A program made the translations under genes and the position numbers. From an uncultured Porphyromonadaceae bacterium (GTDB lineage: Bacteria; Bacteroidota; Bacteroidia; Bacteroidales; Muribaculaceae), in contig CALKRW010000048.1 in assembly GCA_937989585.1 (NCBI GenBank), positions 62,001 through 126,000 of the forward strand: a DNA stretch of 64,000 nucleotides. Reading direction: 5' to 3'. The stretch's first letter is position 1, and the number at the start of each line of letters is the position of its first letter. Shown here one piece after another: positions 45,036 to 52,811 of this stretch. The notes under the pieces were generated by a model. That model ran no database searches. It saw nothing but the letters and a program-made list of their open reading frames with translations, and was not told the origin of the DNA.

Positions 45036-45914
45036 ATGCTTTATTCAATGACCGGCTTCGGCAAAGCCACATGCCAATTGCCGTCAAAAAAAATTACAGT
45101 TGAAATAAAATCGCTGAACTCCAAACAGTTCGACCTTAGTTCACGTGTCCCATCAGCATATCGTGAAACTGAAATTTCATGGAGACACGACCTAGTCTCA
45201 AGACTGCAGCGGGGCAAAATCGACCTTTCAATCAGTATCGAAAATTTCGGTGACGATGGTTTTGCCCAACTCAACACTAAGGCATTACAGATATATAAGA
45301 ACCAGATTCAGAAAGCATCCGAAACCCTTGGGATAGACAATCCCGCCGATTGGTACAGCATTCTTCTCCGGTTCCCGGACACAATGCTTTCCGATAAAGA
45401 TACAGAGATTTCTCCAGAAGAAATAGAGACTGTCCACGCTACTGTCCTTAAGGCTGCCGAAGAACTCATGGACTACCGCAGAACCGAAGGCGTTAAACTT
45501 GAGGAATTCTTCAAGGAACATATCGAGAGTCTTACTGAATTACTGTCAAGAATTCCTCGCTTCGAGGCCGAACGCATTGTTCGGATTAAAGACCGACTTG
45601 CCGAAAGCCTTTCCAAAATTCCGGCTTTCGAGTATGACAAGGGCCGGCTCGAACAGGAAATGATCTTCTATATCGAGAAACTCGACGTGACCGAAGAGCG
45701 CCAAAGACTGACCCAGCACCTTAAGTATTTCAGCGAGACACTTGAATTACCCGAACCGGGCCAGGGTAAGAAACTCGGATTCATTGCCCAGGAAATGGGG
45801 CGTGAGATCAACACTCTTGGATCCAAATCCAACCACGCCGAGATGCAACGCATTGTTGTAATGATGAAAGACGAACTCGAGCAGATTAAAGAACAAGTTC
45901 TGAACGTCATGTGA
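45036..45914 (+). CDS. YicC/YloC family endoribonuclease
   Basis: 292 residues from the ATG at 45036 (MLYSMTGFGKATCQ), which matches the conserved family N-terminus and length. Conserved VEIKSLNSKQFDLSSRVP, RGKIDLSISIEN, and the C-terminal LGFIAQEMGREINTLGSKSN ... VVMMKDELEQIKEQVLNV. YicC-type proteins are RNases or RNase adaptors affecting small RNA stability. Next are gmk (44 bp) and nadD, an arrangement common in Bacteroidota. Confidence 0.92.
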   Translation: MLYSMTGFGKATCQLPSKKITVEIKSLNSKQFDLSSRVPSAYRETEISWRHDLVSRLQRGKIDLSISIENFGDDGFAQLNTKALQIYKNQIQKASETLGIDNPADWYSILLRFPDTMLSDKDTEISPEEIETVHATVLKAAEELMDYRRTEGVKLEEFFKEHIESLTELLSRIPRFEAERIVRIKDRLAESLSKIPAFEYDKGRLEQEMIFYIEKLDVTEERQRLTQHLKYFSETLELPEPGQGKKLGFIAQEMGREINTLGSKSNHAEMQRIVVMMKDELEQIKEQVLNVM

Positions 45915-45958
45915 TAATAAATTATTAAAGTTTCTACAACATAATAAACACAAGCCTT

Positions 45959-46531
45959 ATGAAACCAGGCAAAATCATAGTTCTCAGCGCGCCATCCGGA
46001 TGCGGCAAATCGACTATCATCCACACATTGCTTGACAACGGCACCGTCGACATGAAGTTCTCCGTTTCTGCAACCAACCGCAAACCACGCGAAGGCGAGC
46101 AGGATGGCGTCGACTATCATTTCATGAATACCCAGCAATTCCGTGAGGCAATCGCCGATAACGCATTTATCGAGTGGGAACAAGTCTATCCGGGTCGCTA
46201 CTACGGTACGCTGAAAAGCGAGGTTGCCAATGCTGTAGCGAGGGGAGAGAATGTCCTCCTCGACATAGATGTCAAGGGTGCTATGAATGTCAAAAAACTT
46301 TTCGGAGATCAGGCCTTGACACTATTCATTCTTCCCCCGGACATTGAGACACTCCGGCAGCGTCTGATCACACGTGGCACCGATGCAATGGACGAGATTG
46401 AGCGCCGCGTCTCTAAAGCCGAGTATGAAATTTCCTTCGCTGACGAATGCGATCTACGCATAGTCAATGCCGACCTCGACAAGGCCGTTGAAGAAACCGG
46501 GAATGCCATAAACGACTTCCTCTCAAAGTAA
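45959..46531 (+). CDS. gmk: Guanylate kinase
   Basis: 190 residues. Phosphorylates GMP to GDP. P-loop LSAPSGCGKSTI (about 9-20), GMP-binding SVSATNRKPREGEQDGVDYHF, FIEWEQVYPGRYYGT, and ENVLLDIDVKGAMNVKK. Immediately followed by nadD (4 bp). Confidence 0.97.
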   Translation: MKPGKIIVLSAPSGCGKSTIIHTLLDNGTVDMKFSVSATNRKPREGEQDGVDYHFMNTQQFREAIADNAFIEWEQVYPGRYYGTLKSEVANAVARGENVLLDIDVKGAMNVKKLFGDQALTLFILPPDIETLRQRLITRGTDAMDEIERRVSKAEYEISFADECDLRIVNADLDKAVEETGNAINDFLSK

Positions 46532-46535
46532 CCTG

Positions 46536-47126
46536 ATGGAAGAGACTATAGGCATATTAGGCGGATCATTCAACCCCGTGCATATCGGTCACTTGATTAT
46601 CGCTTCCTACATATCCCAATGGGGATATGTCGACAAGGTATGGCTCACCCTTTCGCCTCAGAATCCACTAAAGGATCAGAGAGGCATGATTCCTGACTTG
46701 AAGCGTCTGGCAATGCTGAACATGGCCACTCGTTCTATACGTGACATCGAGACCTCTGATATTGAACTTTCAATGCCCCGTCCCTCCTATACCATAAACA
46801 CACTTGACGCTCTCAGCAAAGCGCATCCTGCAAAACGATTTAAACTCATTATTGGCAGTGACAACTGGCGCATATTCAGTCAGTGGCGCGAACACCAGCG
46901 CATACTCGACGAATATGGTGTCATTGTTTATCCTCGCCCGGGATATGAAATCGAACGCATGGCCGTAGACGGCATGGAGGTTGCTCATGCTCCGCTTGTC
47001 GATATATCGTCGACGTTCATTCGCAATGCAATAGCTCAAGGCAAAGATTGCTCGCTGTTCCTGCCGCAAGGAGTGTTCAAGTATATATCAGACAATAAAT
47101 TCTATCGAGCCAAAACCGTGAAATAA
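46536..47126 (+). CDS. nadD: Nicotinate-nucleotide adenylyltransferase
   Basis: 196 residues. Makes deamido-NAD from nicotinate mononucleotide and ATP. GILGGSFNPVHIGHLIIA with the HxGH nucleotidyl-transfer motif, VWLTLSPQNPLK, SYTINTLDALSKAHP, LIIGSDNW and the end motif DISSTFIRNAIAQGKD (ISSTxIR). Cotranscribed with gmk. Confidence 0.96.
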   Translation: MEETIGILGGSFNPVHIGHLIIASYISQWGYVDKVWLTLSPQNPLKDQRGMIPDLKRLAMLNMATRSIRDIETSDIELSMPRPSYTINTLDALSKAHPAKRFKLIIGSDNWRIFSQWREHQRILDEYGVIVYPRPGYEIERMAVDGMEVAHAPLVDISSTFIRNAIAQGKDCSLFLPQGVFKYISDNKFYRAKTVK

Positions 47127-47145
47127 TCTCAAAAATACGAAAAAC

Positions 47146-47649
47146 ATGCCCGCGTCCCTCCCCCCCAACACGCTATCTTTTATAGCATTGTGTAACGAAT
47201 ACTGTCAGGCGTTAGAGAACTGTGCCGAAAGTCTACCTGAGGATTTCATCTCTACGATGGTGCGCCTACTGCCGCGTATCTACATCACAGCCTCCGACCT
47301 GCCCGCCGATTTACTTGGCGAGGAAAGTTATATTCCTTCCAGTCTTGACGAAGACTATTATGATGCAGTGCGCCGCAATGCAGAAGGAATTTTAGGCGAA
47401 AACGATACCTACCTCGAGGTTTTTGAAGAAGACATGAAATATTCCGATACTCCTATTGGAGCATCGATTTCAGAAGCACTCGCCGACCTTTACCAGGTTT
47501 TCTACAATTTCCTTGTCGCCGTAAAGGACGCAACAACTGAATCCATCGAAGAATCAGTCGGTGCTATGGCCGATGATTTCGCATCCTATTGGAGTCAGAT
47601 TCTCGTCAATGTTATGCGCCCGCTTAACTCGCTTCGCCATAACAATTAA
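47146..47649 (+). CDS. DUF5063 family protein
   Basis: 167-residue cytosolic, all-helical acidic protein. The starts FIALCNEYCQALENC and MVRLLPRIYITASDLPADLL fit DUF5063, a Bacteroidota family of unknown function. 19 bp after nadD, so part of the same transcript. Confidence 0.8.
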   Translation: MPASLPPNTLSFIALCNEYCQALENCAESLPEDFISTMVRLLPRIYITASDLPADLLGEESYIPSSLDEDYYDAVRRNAEGILGENDTYLEVFEEDMKYSDTPIGASISEALADLYQVFYNFLVAVKDATTESIEESVGAMADDFASYWSQILVNVMRPLNSLRHNN

Positions 47650-47746
47650 CCTGCAACATTCAGAAGTATTACTTTAATCTGTGGGCAGTCTTGACGAGTC
47701 TTAAAGCAAAAATTTAACTTTTAATCTCCCCTACCTGTAATTCAGT

Positions 47747-49081
47747 ATGTCACCCTGTAATTTATCAGCAATAAAAGATCCTGTAACCTGTGAGCGTGTT
47801 ACAGACTTGATACACTTTCTTGATTCATCTCCCGTAAATTTTCTGGCAGCACAGACTATCTGCACCAGGCTTGATGCTGCCGGGTTCACTCGTCTGCCAA
47901 TGAACAAGGAATGGGTTATCGAACCAAATGGACGGTATTATGTTACACAGAACGATTCGGCTGTTTTCGCTTTCGTTGCTCCATCTTCCGCACCCCGAGC
48001 TTTCAGGGTCATTGCCGCTCACAGCGATTCACCCTGTTTCCGCGTAAAACCAAATTGCGAGATGGTCAGTGACGGCTGTATGCTTCGTCTGAATACCGAA
48101 GTATATGGTGGCCCGATCCTTTACACATGGTTTGATCGTCCGCTTTCTCTTGCCGGGCGTGTAATTCTGCGAAATGAGAAATCCACACTTGATCCCATAC
48201 GCGTCAACATAGACTTCAGGCGTCCGCTGATGACAATACCGCACCTTGCAATCCACTTCAATCGCGCAGTCAACGACGGAAATCCTCTCTCGAAACAGAA
48301 AGACATGCTTCCTGTTGTCGGCCGTCTCAACTCCGCAGACGAGGCCAACGGCTGGCTCCTGAGGCTTGTCGCCAGCGAGCTCGACATTGAACCTGAACGC
48401 ATTCTCGATTTCGACCTTTCACTTTACGACACCACCAAGGCTGAAATTGTCGGTGCCTACGGTGACTTTATTGCTTCCGGTCGGCTCGATGACCTTTCGA
48501 TGGCACATGCCGCAATGACCGCGATAATCGAGACCGCAGAAAAGCCGTCTGAAGACCTTCGCGTAATGGCGGTGTTCGATAACGAAGAAACTGGATCGGG
48601 TACAAAGCAAGGCGCAGGCTCACCGATTCTTGAACACATCATACGCAGAATATTCCTTGCAATGGGCAAAGACGACGCCGATTACATGGCCGCTGTTGCA
48701 GACTCATTCATGATAAGCGCAGACAATGCACACGGTGTTCACCCAAACTATGTCGAGAAACAGGACCCGACCAACCATCCCGTTCTCGGCAATGGACCGG
48801 TGATTAAAATCAATGCTAATTGCAAATACATGAGTGACGCCGTGACCGCCGCCATCTATGCCGAGATATGCCGCGAGGCCGGCGTGCCTTTCCAATACTT
48901 CGTCAACCACAGTGATGTCGCCGGAGGCTCGACGCTTGGTAACATCCTGACATCCCAGATTCCTCTCCGGGGAGTAGACATGGGAGCCGCCATCTGGGCA
49001 ATGCACTCTGCACGCGAGACAGCCTCAACCGCTGATGTGCCCATGATTATCGCCTCGTTCAAACATTTCTTCTCACTCTGA
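47747..49081 (+). CDS. M18 family aminopeptidase
   Basis: 444 residues. Di-zinc cytosolic aminopeptidase of the aspartyl aminopeptidase family. Metal and catalytic motifs: AAHSDSPCFRVKPN (His near residue 91, catalytic Asp two residues on), LDDLSMAHAAM (bridging Asp), VFDNEETGSGTKQGA (catalytic/metal Glu pair), SADNAHGVHPNY (metal Asp) and the late YFVNHSDVAGGSTLGNI (His). Followed by a hairpin terminator. Confidence 0.94.
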   Translation: MSPCNLSAIKDPVTCERVTDLIHFLDSSPVNFLAAQTICTRLDAAGFTRLPMNKEWVIEPNGRYYVTQNDSAVFAFVAPSSAPRAFRVIAAHSDSPCFRVKPNCEMVSDGCMLRLNTEVYGGPILYTWFDRPLSLAGRVILRNEKSTLDPIRVNIDFRRPLMTIPHLAIHFNRAVNDGNPLSKQKDMLPVVGRLNSADEANGWLLRLVASELDIEPERILDFDLSLYDTTKAEIVGAYGDFIASGRLDDLSMAHAAMTAIIETAEKPSEDLRVMAVFDNEETGSGTKQGAGSPILEHIIRRIFLAMGKDDADYMAAVADSFMISADNAHGVHPNYVEKQDPTNHPVLGNGPVIKINANCKYMSDAVTAAIYAEICREAGVPFQYFVNHSDVAGGSTLGNILTSQIPLRGVDMGAAIWAMHSARETASTADVPMIIASFKHFFSL

Positions 49082-49120
49082 CAAGACTTTCAGAATTAAT
49101 CACCAACTTAACACCCAAGG

Positions 49121-49150
49121 GAACTATTTTGTACACCCACAAAATAGTTC
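49121..49150 (+). terminator. Terminator after the M18 aminopeptidase
   Basis: GAACTATTTTGT (49121-49132) with ACAAAATAGTTC (49139-49150), 6-base loop, then ATTTTGTTTG. Confidence 0.8.
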
Positions 49151-49222
49151 ATTTTGTTTGTATATAGGAAGATTTAACAAAAAATTAATGGCATGTAAAC
49201 ACCCTTTGGAAACCTTTACCGT

Positions 49223-49230
49223 TATCTTTG
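49223..49230 (+). promoter_or_regulatory. -7 element of the EamA gene
   Basis: TATCTTTG, 28 bp before the ATG; TTG upstream is at 14 bp, not standard. Confidence 0.5.
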
Positions 49231-49258
49231 TCAATACTTAAATGTCATTATCACCTAG

Positions 49259-49675
49259 ATGTGGAAACTATACGCTCTTTTGTCAGCGCTTTTTGCCGCG
49301 CTGACAGCCATTTGTGCCAAAATAGGAGTCAAAGATGTTGACTCTAATCTTGCCACCGCAATACGCACAACAATAATACTCTTCCTGACATGGGGAATTG
49401 TTTTCGTGTCGGGTCATTTGTCCGAAGTCAAGTCCGTTCCGCGCTTTACCTGGATATTTCTCATACTGTCCGGTATTTCGACCGGTCTGTCATGGCTTTT
49501 CTATTTCAAAGCCATACAGATTGGCGATGTCTCGAGAGTCGCACCTATCGATAAGTTAAGTGTCGTCATAACCTTCATCCTTGCATTCATCCTTTTAAAA
49601 GAACCCGTTTCCCCCAAAGTCATTGCCGGCGCCCTCCTTATTCTGGCCGGAAGCATCCTTATTATGTGGAGATAA
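49259..49675 (+). CDS. Half-size EamA/DMT-family membrane protein
   Basis: 138 residues with one EamA domain: five hydrophobic segments (about 3-20, 31-53, 62-84, 100-116, 119-137) and the end EPVSPKVIAGALLILAGSIL that is typical of the family's C-terminal half-repeat. Full DMT exporters have ten helices; half-size ones act as dimers. Related small EamA-like proteins include lipid-carrier flippases (ArnE/ArnF, SMR-like). A two-component system follows, whose own promoter intervenes. Confidence 0.85.
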   Translation: MWKLYALLSALFAALTAICAKIGVKDVDSNLATAIRTTIILFLTWGIVFVSGHLSEVKSVPRFTWIFLILSGISTGLSWLFYFKAIQIGDVSRVAPIDKLSVVITFILAFILLKEPVSPKVIAGALLILAGSILIMWR

Positions 49676-49706
49676 CGAAATTCATATTTTATACAGAATT
49701 GTGGCA

Positions 49707-49714
49707 TAACTTTG
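49707..49714 (+). promoter_or_regulatory. -7 element of the response regulator gene
   Basis: TAACTTTG, 21 bp before the ATG at 49736. It excludes the in-frame TTG at 49712. Confidence 0.5.
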
Positions 49715-49735
49715 CTCGAAAGGAAATATGAAGTT

Positions 49736-50416
49736 ATGAAACTTTTAATTATAGAAGATGAGCGGATGCTTTCAAGGAGCGTCGCCGAATATCTAGGGCG
49801 CGAAGATTATCTTTGCGAACATGCATATACATGTCATGACGCCACTTATAAGATTGCAGCCTATGAATATGACTGCATTCTTCTCGACCTTATGCTTCCC
49901 GACGGGAGCGGTCTTGACATATTGCGTTATATCAAAAAGGAATCTCCACAGACCGGAGTAATAATTGTTTCTGCCAAAGACTCTCTTGATGATAAGGTTG
50001 AGGGGCTAAGAATCGGAGCGGACGATTACCTCCCTAAACCGTTTCATCTGCCGGAATTGAGCATGAGGATTTTTGCCCTGATGAGACGAAAGAAATTCAC
50101 ATGCGACAATACGCTTCACATCGGACAACTCACAATCGACCTTCCGGAACATAAAGTAAAAATCGGAGCAAATTACATCACATTAACGAAAAGCGAATAC
50201 GACCTGCTTTTGTTTCTTATACAGAACCGCAACCGTGTAGTCTCAAAAAGTGCGATTGCCGAGCATCTTAGTGGCGACATGGCGGATATGCTTGATGACT
50301 TCAACTTCATCTATGCTCATATCAAAAATCTGAAGTCAAAATTATCGGATGCAGGTCTGATAGACTGTATAAGAACTTTTTACGGAATCGGTTATAAATG
50401 GAACATAGGGAGATGA
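49736..50416 (+). CDS. OmpR/PhoB-family response regulator
   Basis: 226 residues. Receiver domain with acidic pair in IIEDER (about 5-10), phosphoacceptor Asp51 in LLDLMLPDGSG, Thr/Ser switch in VIIVSAKD and Lys in DDYLPKPFHLPEL. C-terminal winged helix (about 125-226) with LTKSEYDLLLFLIQNRNRVVSK and CIRTFYGIGYKW. Start at ATG 49736 with AAGGA upstream. Its stop overlaps the kinase start (ATGA), so the pair is translationally coupled. Confidence 0.95.
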   Translation: MKLLIIEDERMLSRSVAEYLGREDYLCEHAYTCHDATYKIAAYEYDCILLDLMLPDGSGLDILRYIKKESPQTGVIIVSAKDSLDDKVEGLRIGADDYLPKPFHLPELSMRIFALMRRKKFTCDNTLHIGQLTIDLPEHKVKIGANYITLTKSEYDLLLFLIQNRNRVVSKSAIAEHLSGDMADMLDDFNFIYAHIKNLKSKLSDAGLIDCIRTFYGIGYKWNIGR

Positions 50417-51468
50417 GGACTCTTTTATATAAAACCAGCGTTAGAATTATTGTCTGCATAGCGGCGGTATTTATTCTTACCGCCCCGCTGTTTTATCTTA
50501 TCACGCGATATTTCTATGCCGAAGATATGATTGACATAATCGAGTCAATCAAGCATGGCGAAGGTATTCCTTCTTCCTTTGACCTTGAGCATGATATTAT
50601 TGCCGGCATTATGATTCAGTATCTTTTGATATTTATAGTAGTTGCCCTGTCATTGTTTATTGCAATAAGGTTCGCGCTACGTAATCTTTGGAATCCTTTT
50701 GAGAAAACCTTAAGGTCAATGGAGACTTTTAAGATTTCTGACAGGAGTCTCCCTTCTCTCAATGATGGCAATATTATGGAATTCAGACGTCTCAACTATG
50801 CACTGACAGAACTTATGGAACGCAATGTGGTGACTTATAACCAACAGAAGGAGTTCACCGAGAATGCCTCACACGAACTTCAGACCCCGCTTGCCGTGAT
50901 GAGAGGCAGGCTTGACATTCTCATGCAACAAAGTCTTGATAGGGATGTACTTGAATCTGTCAATGAACTATATAATGTAAATCTGCGAATGGAACGAATC
51001 AACCGTGATTTGCTTCTTCTCGCAAAAATAAGCAATGAACAGTTTGTCGCAAACGAGATGATTGATGCGGTGGCCGTAATTCAGGAACTTGCAGGCAATT
51101 TAATCACTCTTGGATATGAAGTGAATCTCATACTCCCCGGGCAGGAATATGAGATCAATGCAAATCGCACTCTTTTTGAAAGCCTGATAAACAATTTGCT
51201 CGTAAATGCTGTCAGAAATTCCGGCAAAGCAAAAATCTCATTATCCGGAGGAGAACTTATTGTCAGTAATCCTTCCACAACAAATGTTCCGCTTGACCGC
51301 GAAAAGTTATTCCGAAGATTCTCATCGACATCCGGTTCAAAAGGCAACGGCCTCGGCCTTGCTATAGCCAAAGCCGTCTGTGACTTTCACCACTGGAATA
51401 TAAATTACGACTATGTCGACGTCAACCACCGGTTCACAGTTAGACTAACTTCTGTGAATCAGAAATGA
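50413..51468 (+). CDS. Sensor histidine kinase
   Basis: 351 residues from ATG 50413. Two membrane helices (about 10-32 and 74-94) flank a short periplasmic loop of about 40 residues, too small for a large ligand domain. H-box with His154 (ENASHELQTPLAVMRGRLDIL), N-box INNLLVNAVRNSG, G-box SGSKGNGLGLAIAKAV. This short-loop layout is common for envelope-stress sensors of the PmrB/QseC kind. Tail-to-tail 10-bp overlap with the porin gene. Confidence 0.93.
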   Translation: MRTLLYKTSVRIIVCIAAVFILTAPLFYLITRYFYAEDMIDIIESIKHGEGIPSSFDLEHDIIAGIMIQYLLIFIVVALSLFIAIRFALRNLWNPFEKTLRSMETFKISDRSLPSLNDGNIMEFRRLNYALTELMERNVVTYNQQKEFTENASHELQTPLAVMRGRLDILMQQSLDRDVLESVNELYNVNLRMERINRDLLLLAKISNEQFVANEMIDAVAVIQELAGNLITLGYEVNLILPGQEYEINANRTLFESLINNLLVNAVRNSGKAKISLSGGELIVSNPSTTNVPLDREKLFRRFSSTSGSKGNGLGLAIAKAVCDFHHWNINYDYVDVNHRFTVRLTSVNQK

Positions 51469-52469
51469 GTAACGAATTCAAGTACAATCTTATTCTGCTC
51501 GGAGATTAGTGGCTTGACATCCTTATTATAGAAATATTGTTCATAGTTCAGTCGTATATCGGCCTGAAGTGCACCTTTGCCCAGACTCAAAGTTAATCCT
51601 CCAGTCAGTCTGTGACGTTCCGGATCATCAATCTTTAGATGTCCATTCTCATCTTTAGAACCATTGCTTTGGTCAGACATATAGTCATATCTACCTAAAA
51701 AAGACAAAGCCATGCTGTTCTCCCTCAGAGGTAACCTATAGGCGCCAAAAACATCCACCGCATTCACCGGTGAGAATTTGCCATGGGCATAATATTTCCG
51801 CAGATACTCGGCTTCGATATGCCACCGCGAGTTTTCCCAATAGGCACCCGCGTCATACATGAATGTGTTGACATCCATAGCCTTTGCTTTCTGGCAACTC
51901 AACACTATATTAAATTGACGCCAAAGACAAATCTGCGATTTGAACGAGAAGTTATAGTCCGAAGTCCAAAAATGTTTCTGATTGGTCAAACCGGAACCAT
52001 TGAAGATGCCGCCTTCAAGTGTTACAGGAACGTCTGTACCCGTATTCCATTGCGCCGAGATTCCAACATCTCTAACATTTCCCACCTGCTTGGCTATGAA
52101 TGACCTGTTTGCGAAATACTGTAAATGCGGTGACCGGTGTGCATCGATTGAGAAAGGTACTCTCATCTGACCGAATGTAAATCTGATTTGGTCCTTTGGC
52201 TGTAGTCTTATGTATGCGTCAAGCATCTTGATTGCGCCTTCATCTGACAAATCTATTTCTGCCTTGTACCTTACAATAGGGATAACCTTTCCCTCCAAAC
52301 TTACGCGGGCGTTACGTATCTCGAACCTCCCTTTGTTTATTGGAGGCTCATATTCGTACTTGGCGCGGATAGTACCATGTATCTCCGGGATAAAATCATT
52401 TTTTGACTCCTGTGCATTCAGTGCAATACTTTCCAAATACAACAGGACGAGTACAATTAGTTTTTTCAT
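51459..52469 (-). CDS. Outer-membrane porin, phosphate-selective porin O/P-like
   Basis: 336 residues from the ATG at 52469 (MKKLIVLVLLYLESIALNAQ signal peptide). The mature protein is beta-barrel-like with many aromatic-ending strands: IHGTIRAKYEYEP, RFEIRNARVSLEGKV, YKAEIDLSDEGAIKMLDAYI, IRFTFGQMRVPFSID, and a terminal Phe (VLEFVTHF), as in outer-membrane porins. The pattern is that of the OprO/OprP porin family, named for phosphate channels, though Bacteroidetes members need not be phosphate-selective. The upstream small membrane gene ends 10 bp before it. Confidence 0.85.
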   Translation of the reverse strand: MKKLIVLVLLYLESIALNAQESKNDFIPEIHGTIRAKYEYEPPINKGRFEIRNARVSLEGKVIPIVRYKAEIDLSDEGAIKMLDAYIRLQPKDQIRFTFGQMRVPFSIDAHRSPHLQYFANRSFIAKQVGNVRDVGISAQWNTGTDVPVTLEGGIFNGSGLTNQKHFWTSDYNFSFKSQICLWRQFNIVLSCQKAKAMDVNTFMYDAGAYWENSRWHIEAEYLRKYYAHGKFSPVNAVDVFGAYRLPLRENSMALSFLGRYDYMSDQSNGSKDENGHLKIDDPERHRLTGGLTLSLGKGALQADIRLNYEQYFYNKDVKPLISEQNKIVLEFVTHF

Positions 52470-52479
52470 ATCTTGAATT

Positions 52480-52632
52480 TTATGGTTTATGAGCCTGCTC
52501 GTAGATAATCTCAGCAGGTTTTTCCGGGATTTGACCTGTATATGCGGAATAAAGGATTCCAAAGGCGATTATCGCGAGATAAATCCACAGTAAAACCTCT
52601 TTTACCATGTCTATTTTCCTCTCTATTTTCAT
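52480..52632 (-). CDS. 50-residue single-pass membrane protein upstream of the porin
   Basis: Found by translating the minus strand: ATG at 52632, stop at 52480-52482. MKIERKIDMVKEVLLWIYL begins a basic N-terminus and a single strong membrane segment (about 13-33), then TGQIPEKPAEIIYEQAHKP. It lies 10 bp upstream of the porin and 35 bp downstream of a TACTTTTG element, so it has the position of a first gene in the porin transcript. Not recognised as any known small protein. Expression is unproven. Confidence 0.6.
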   Translation of the reverse strand: MKIERKIDMVKEVLLWIYLAIIAFGILYSAYTGQIPEKPAEIIYEQAHKP

Positions 52633-52666
52633 GACTCAACATTTTTAAAGCATTCTTTTGTTACCG

Positions 52667-52674
52667 CAAAAGTA
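52667..52674 (-). promoter_or_regulatory. -7 element of the small protein/porin unit
   Basis: TACTTTTG on the minus strand, 34 bp before the small ORF. No consensus TTG at the usual distance, which suits an activator-dependent promoter, for instance by the adjacent response regulator. Confidence 0.45.
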
Positions 52675-52779
52675 TATATGAGTCATTGCGTAAATAGTAA
52701 CAAAATATTAAGAAAGTGTTTCATTCCATATTTTACCGCCAATTCAAAAACTATTCAGAATGTCTACAAAATCATATTA

Positions 52780-52787
52780 TACTTTTG
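52780..52787 (+). promoter_or_regulatory. -7 element of the TonB-dependent-type receptor
   Basis: TACTTTTG, identical in sequence to the divergent element at 52667-52674, 24 bp before the ATG. No -33 TTG. Confidence 0.5.
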
Positions 52788-52811
52788 TGCCGAAATTTCA
52801 AGGAATAAATT

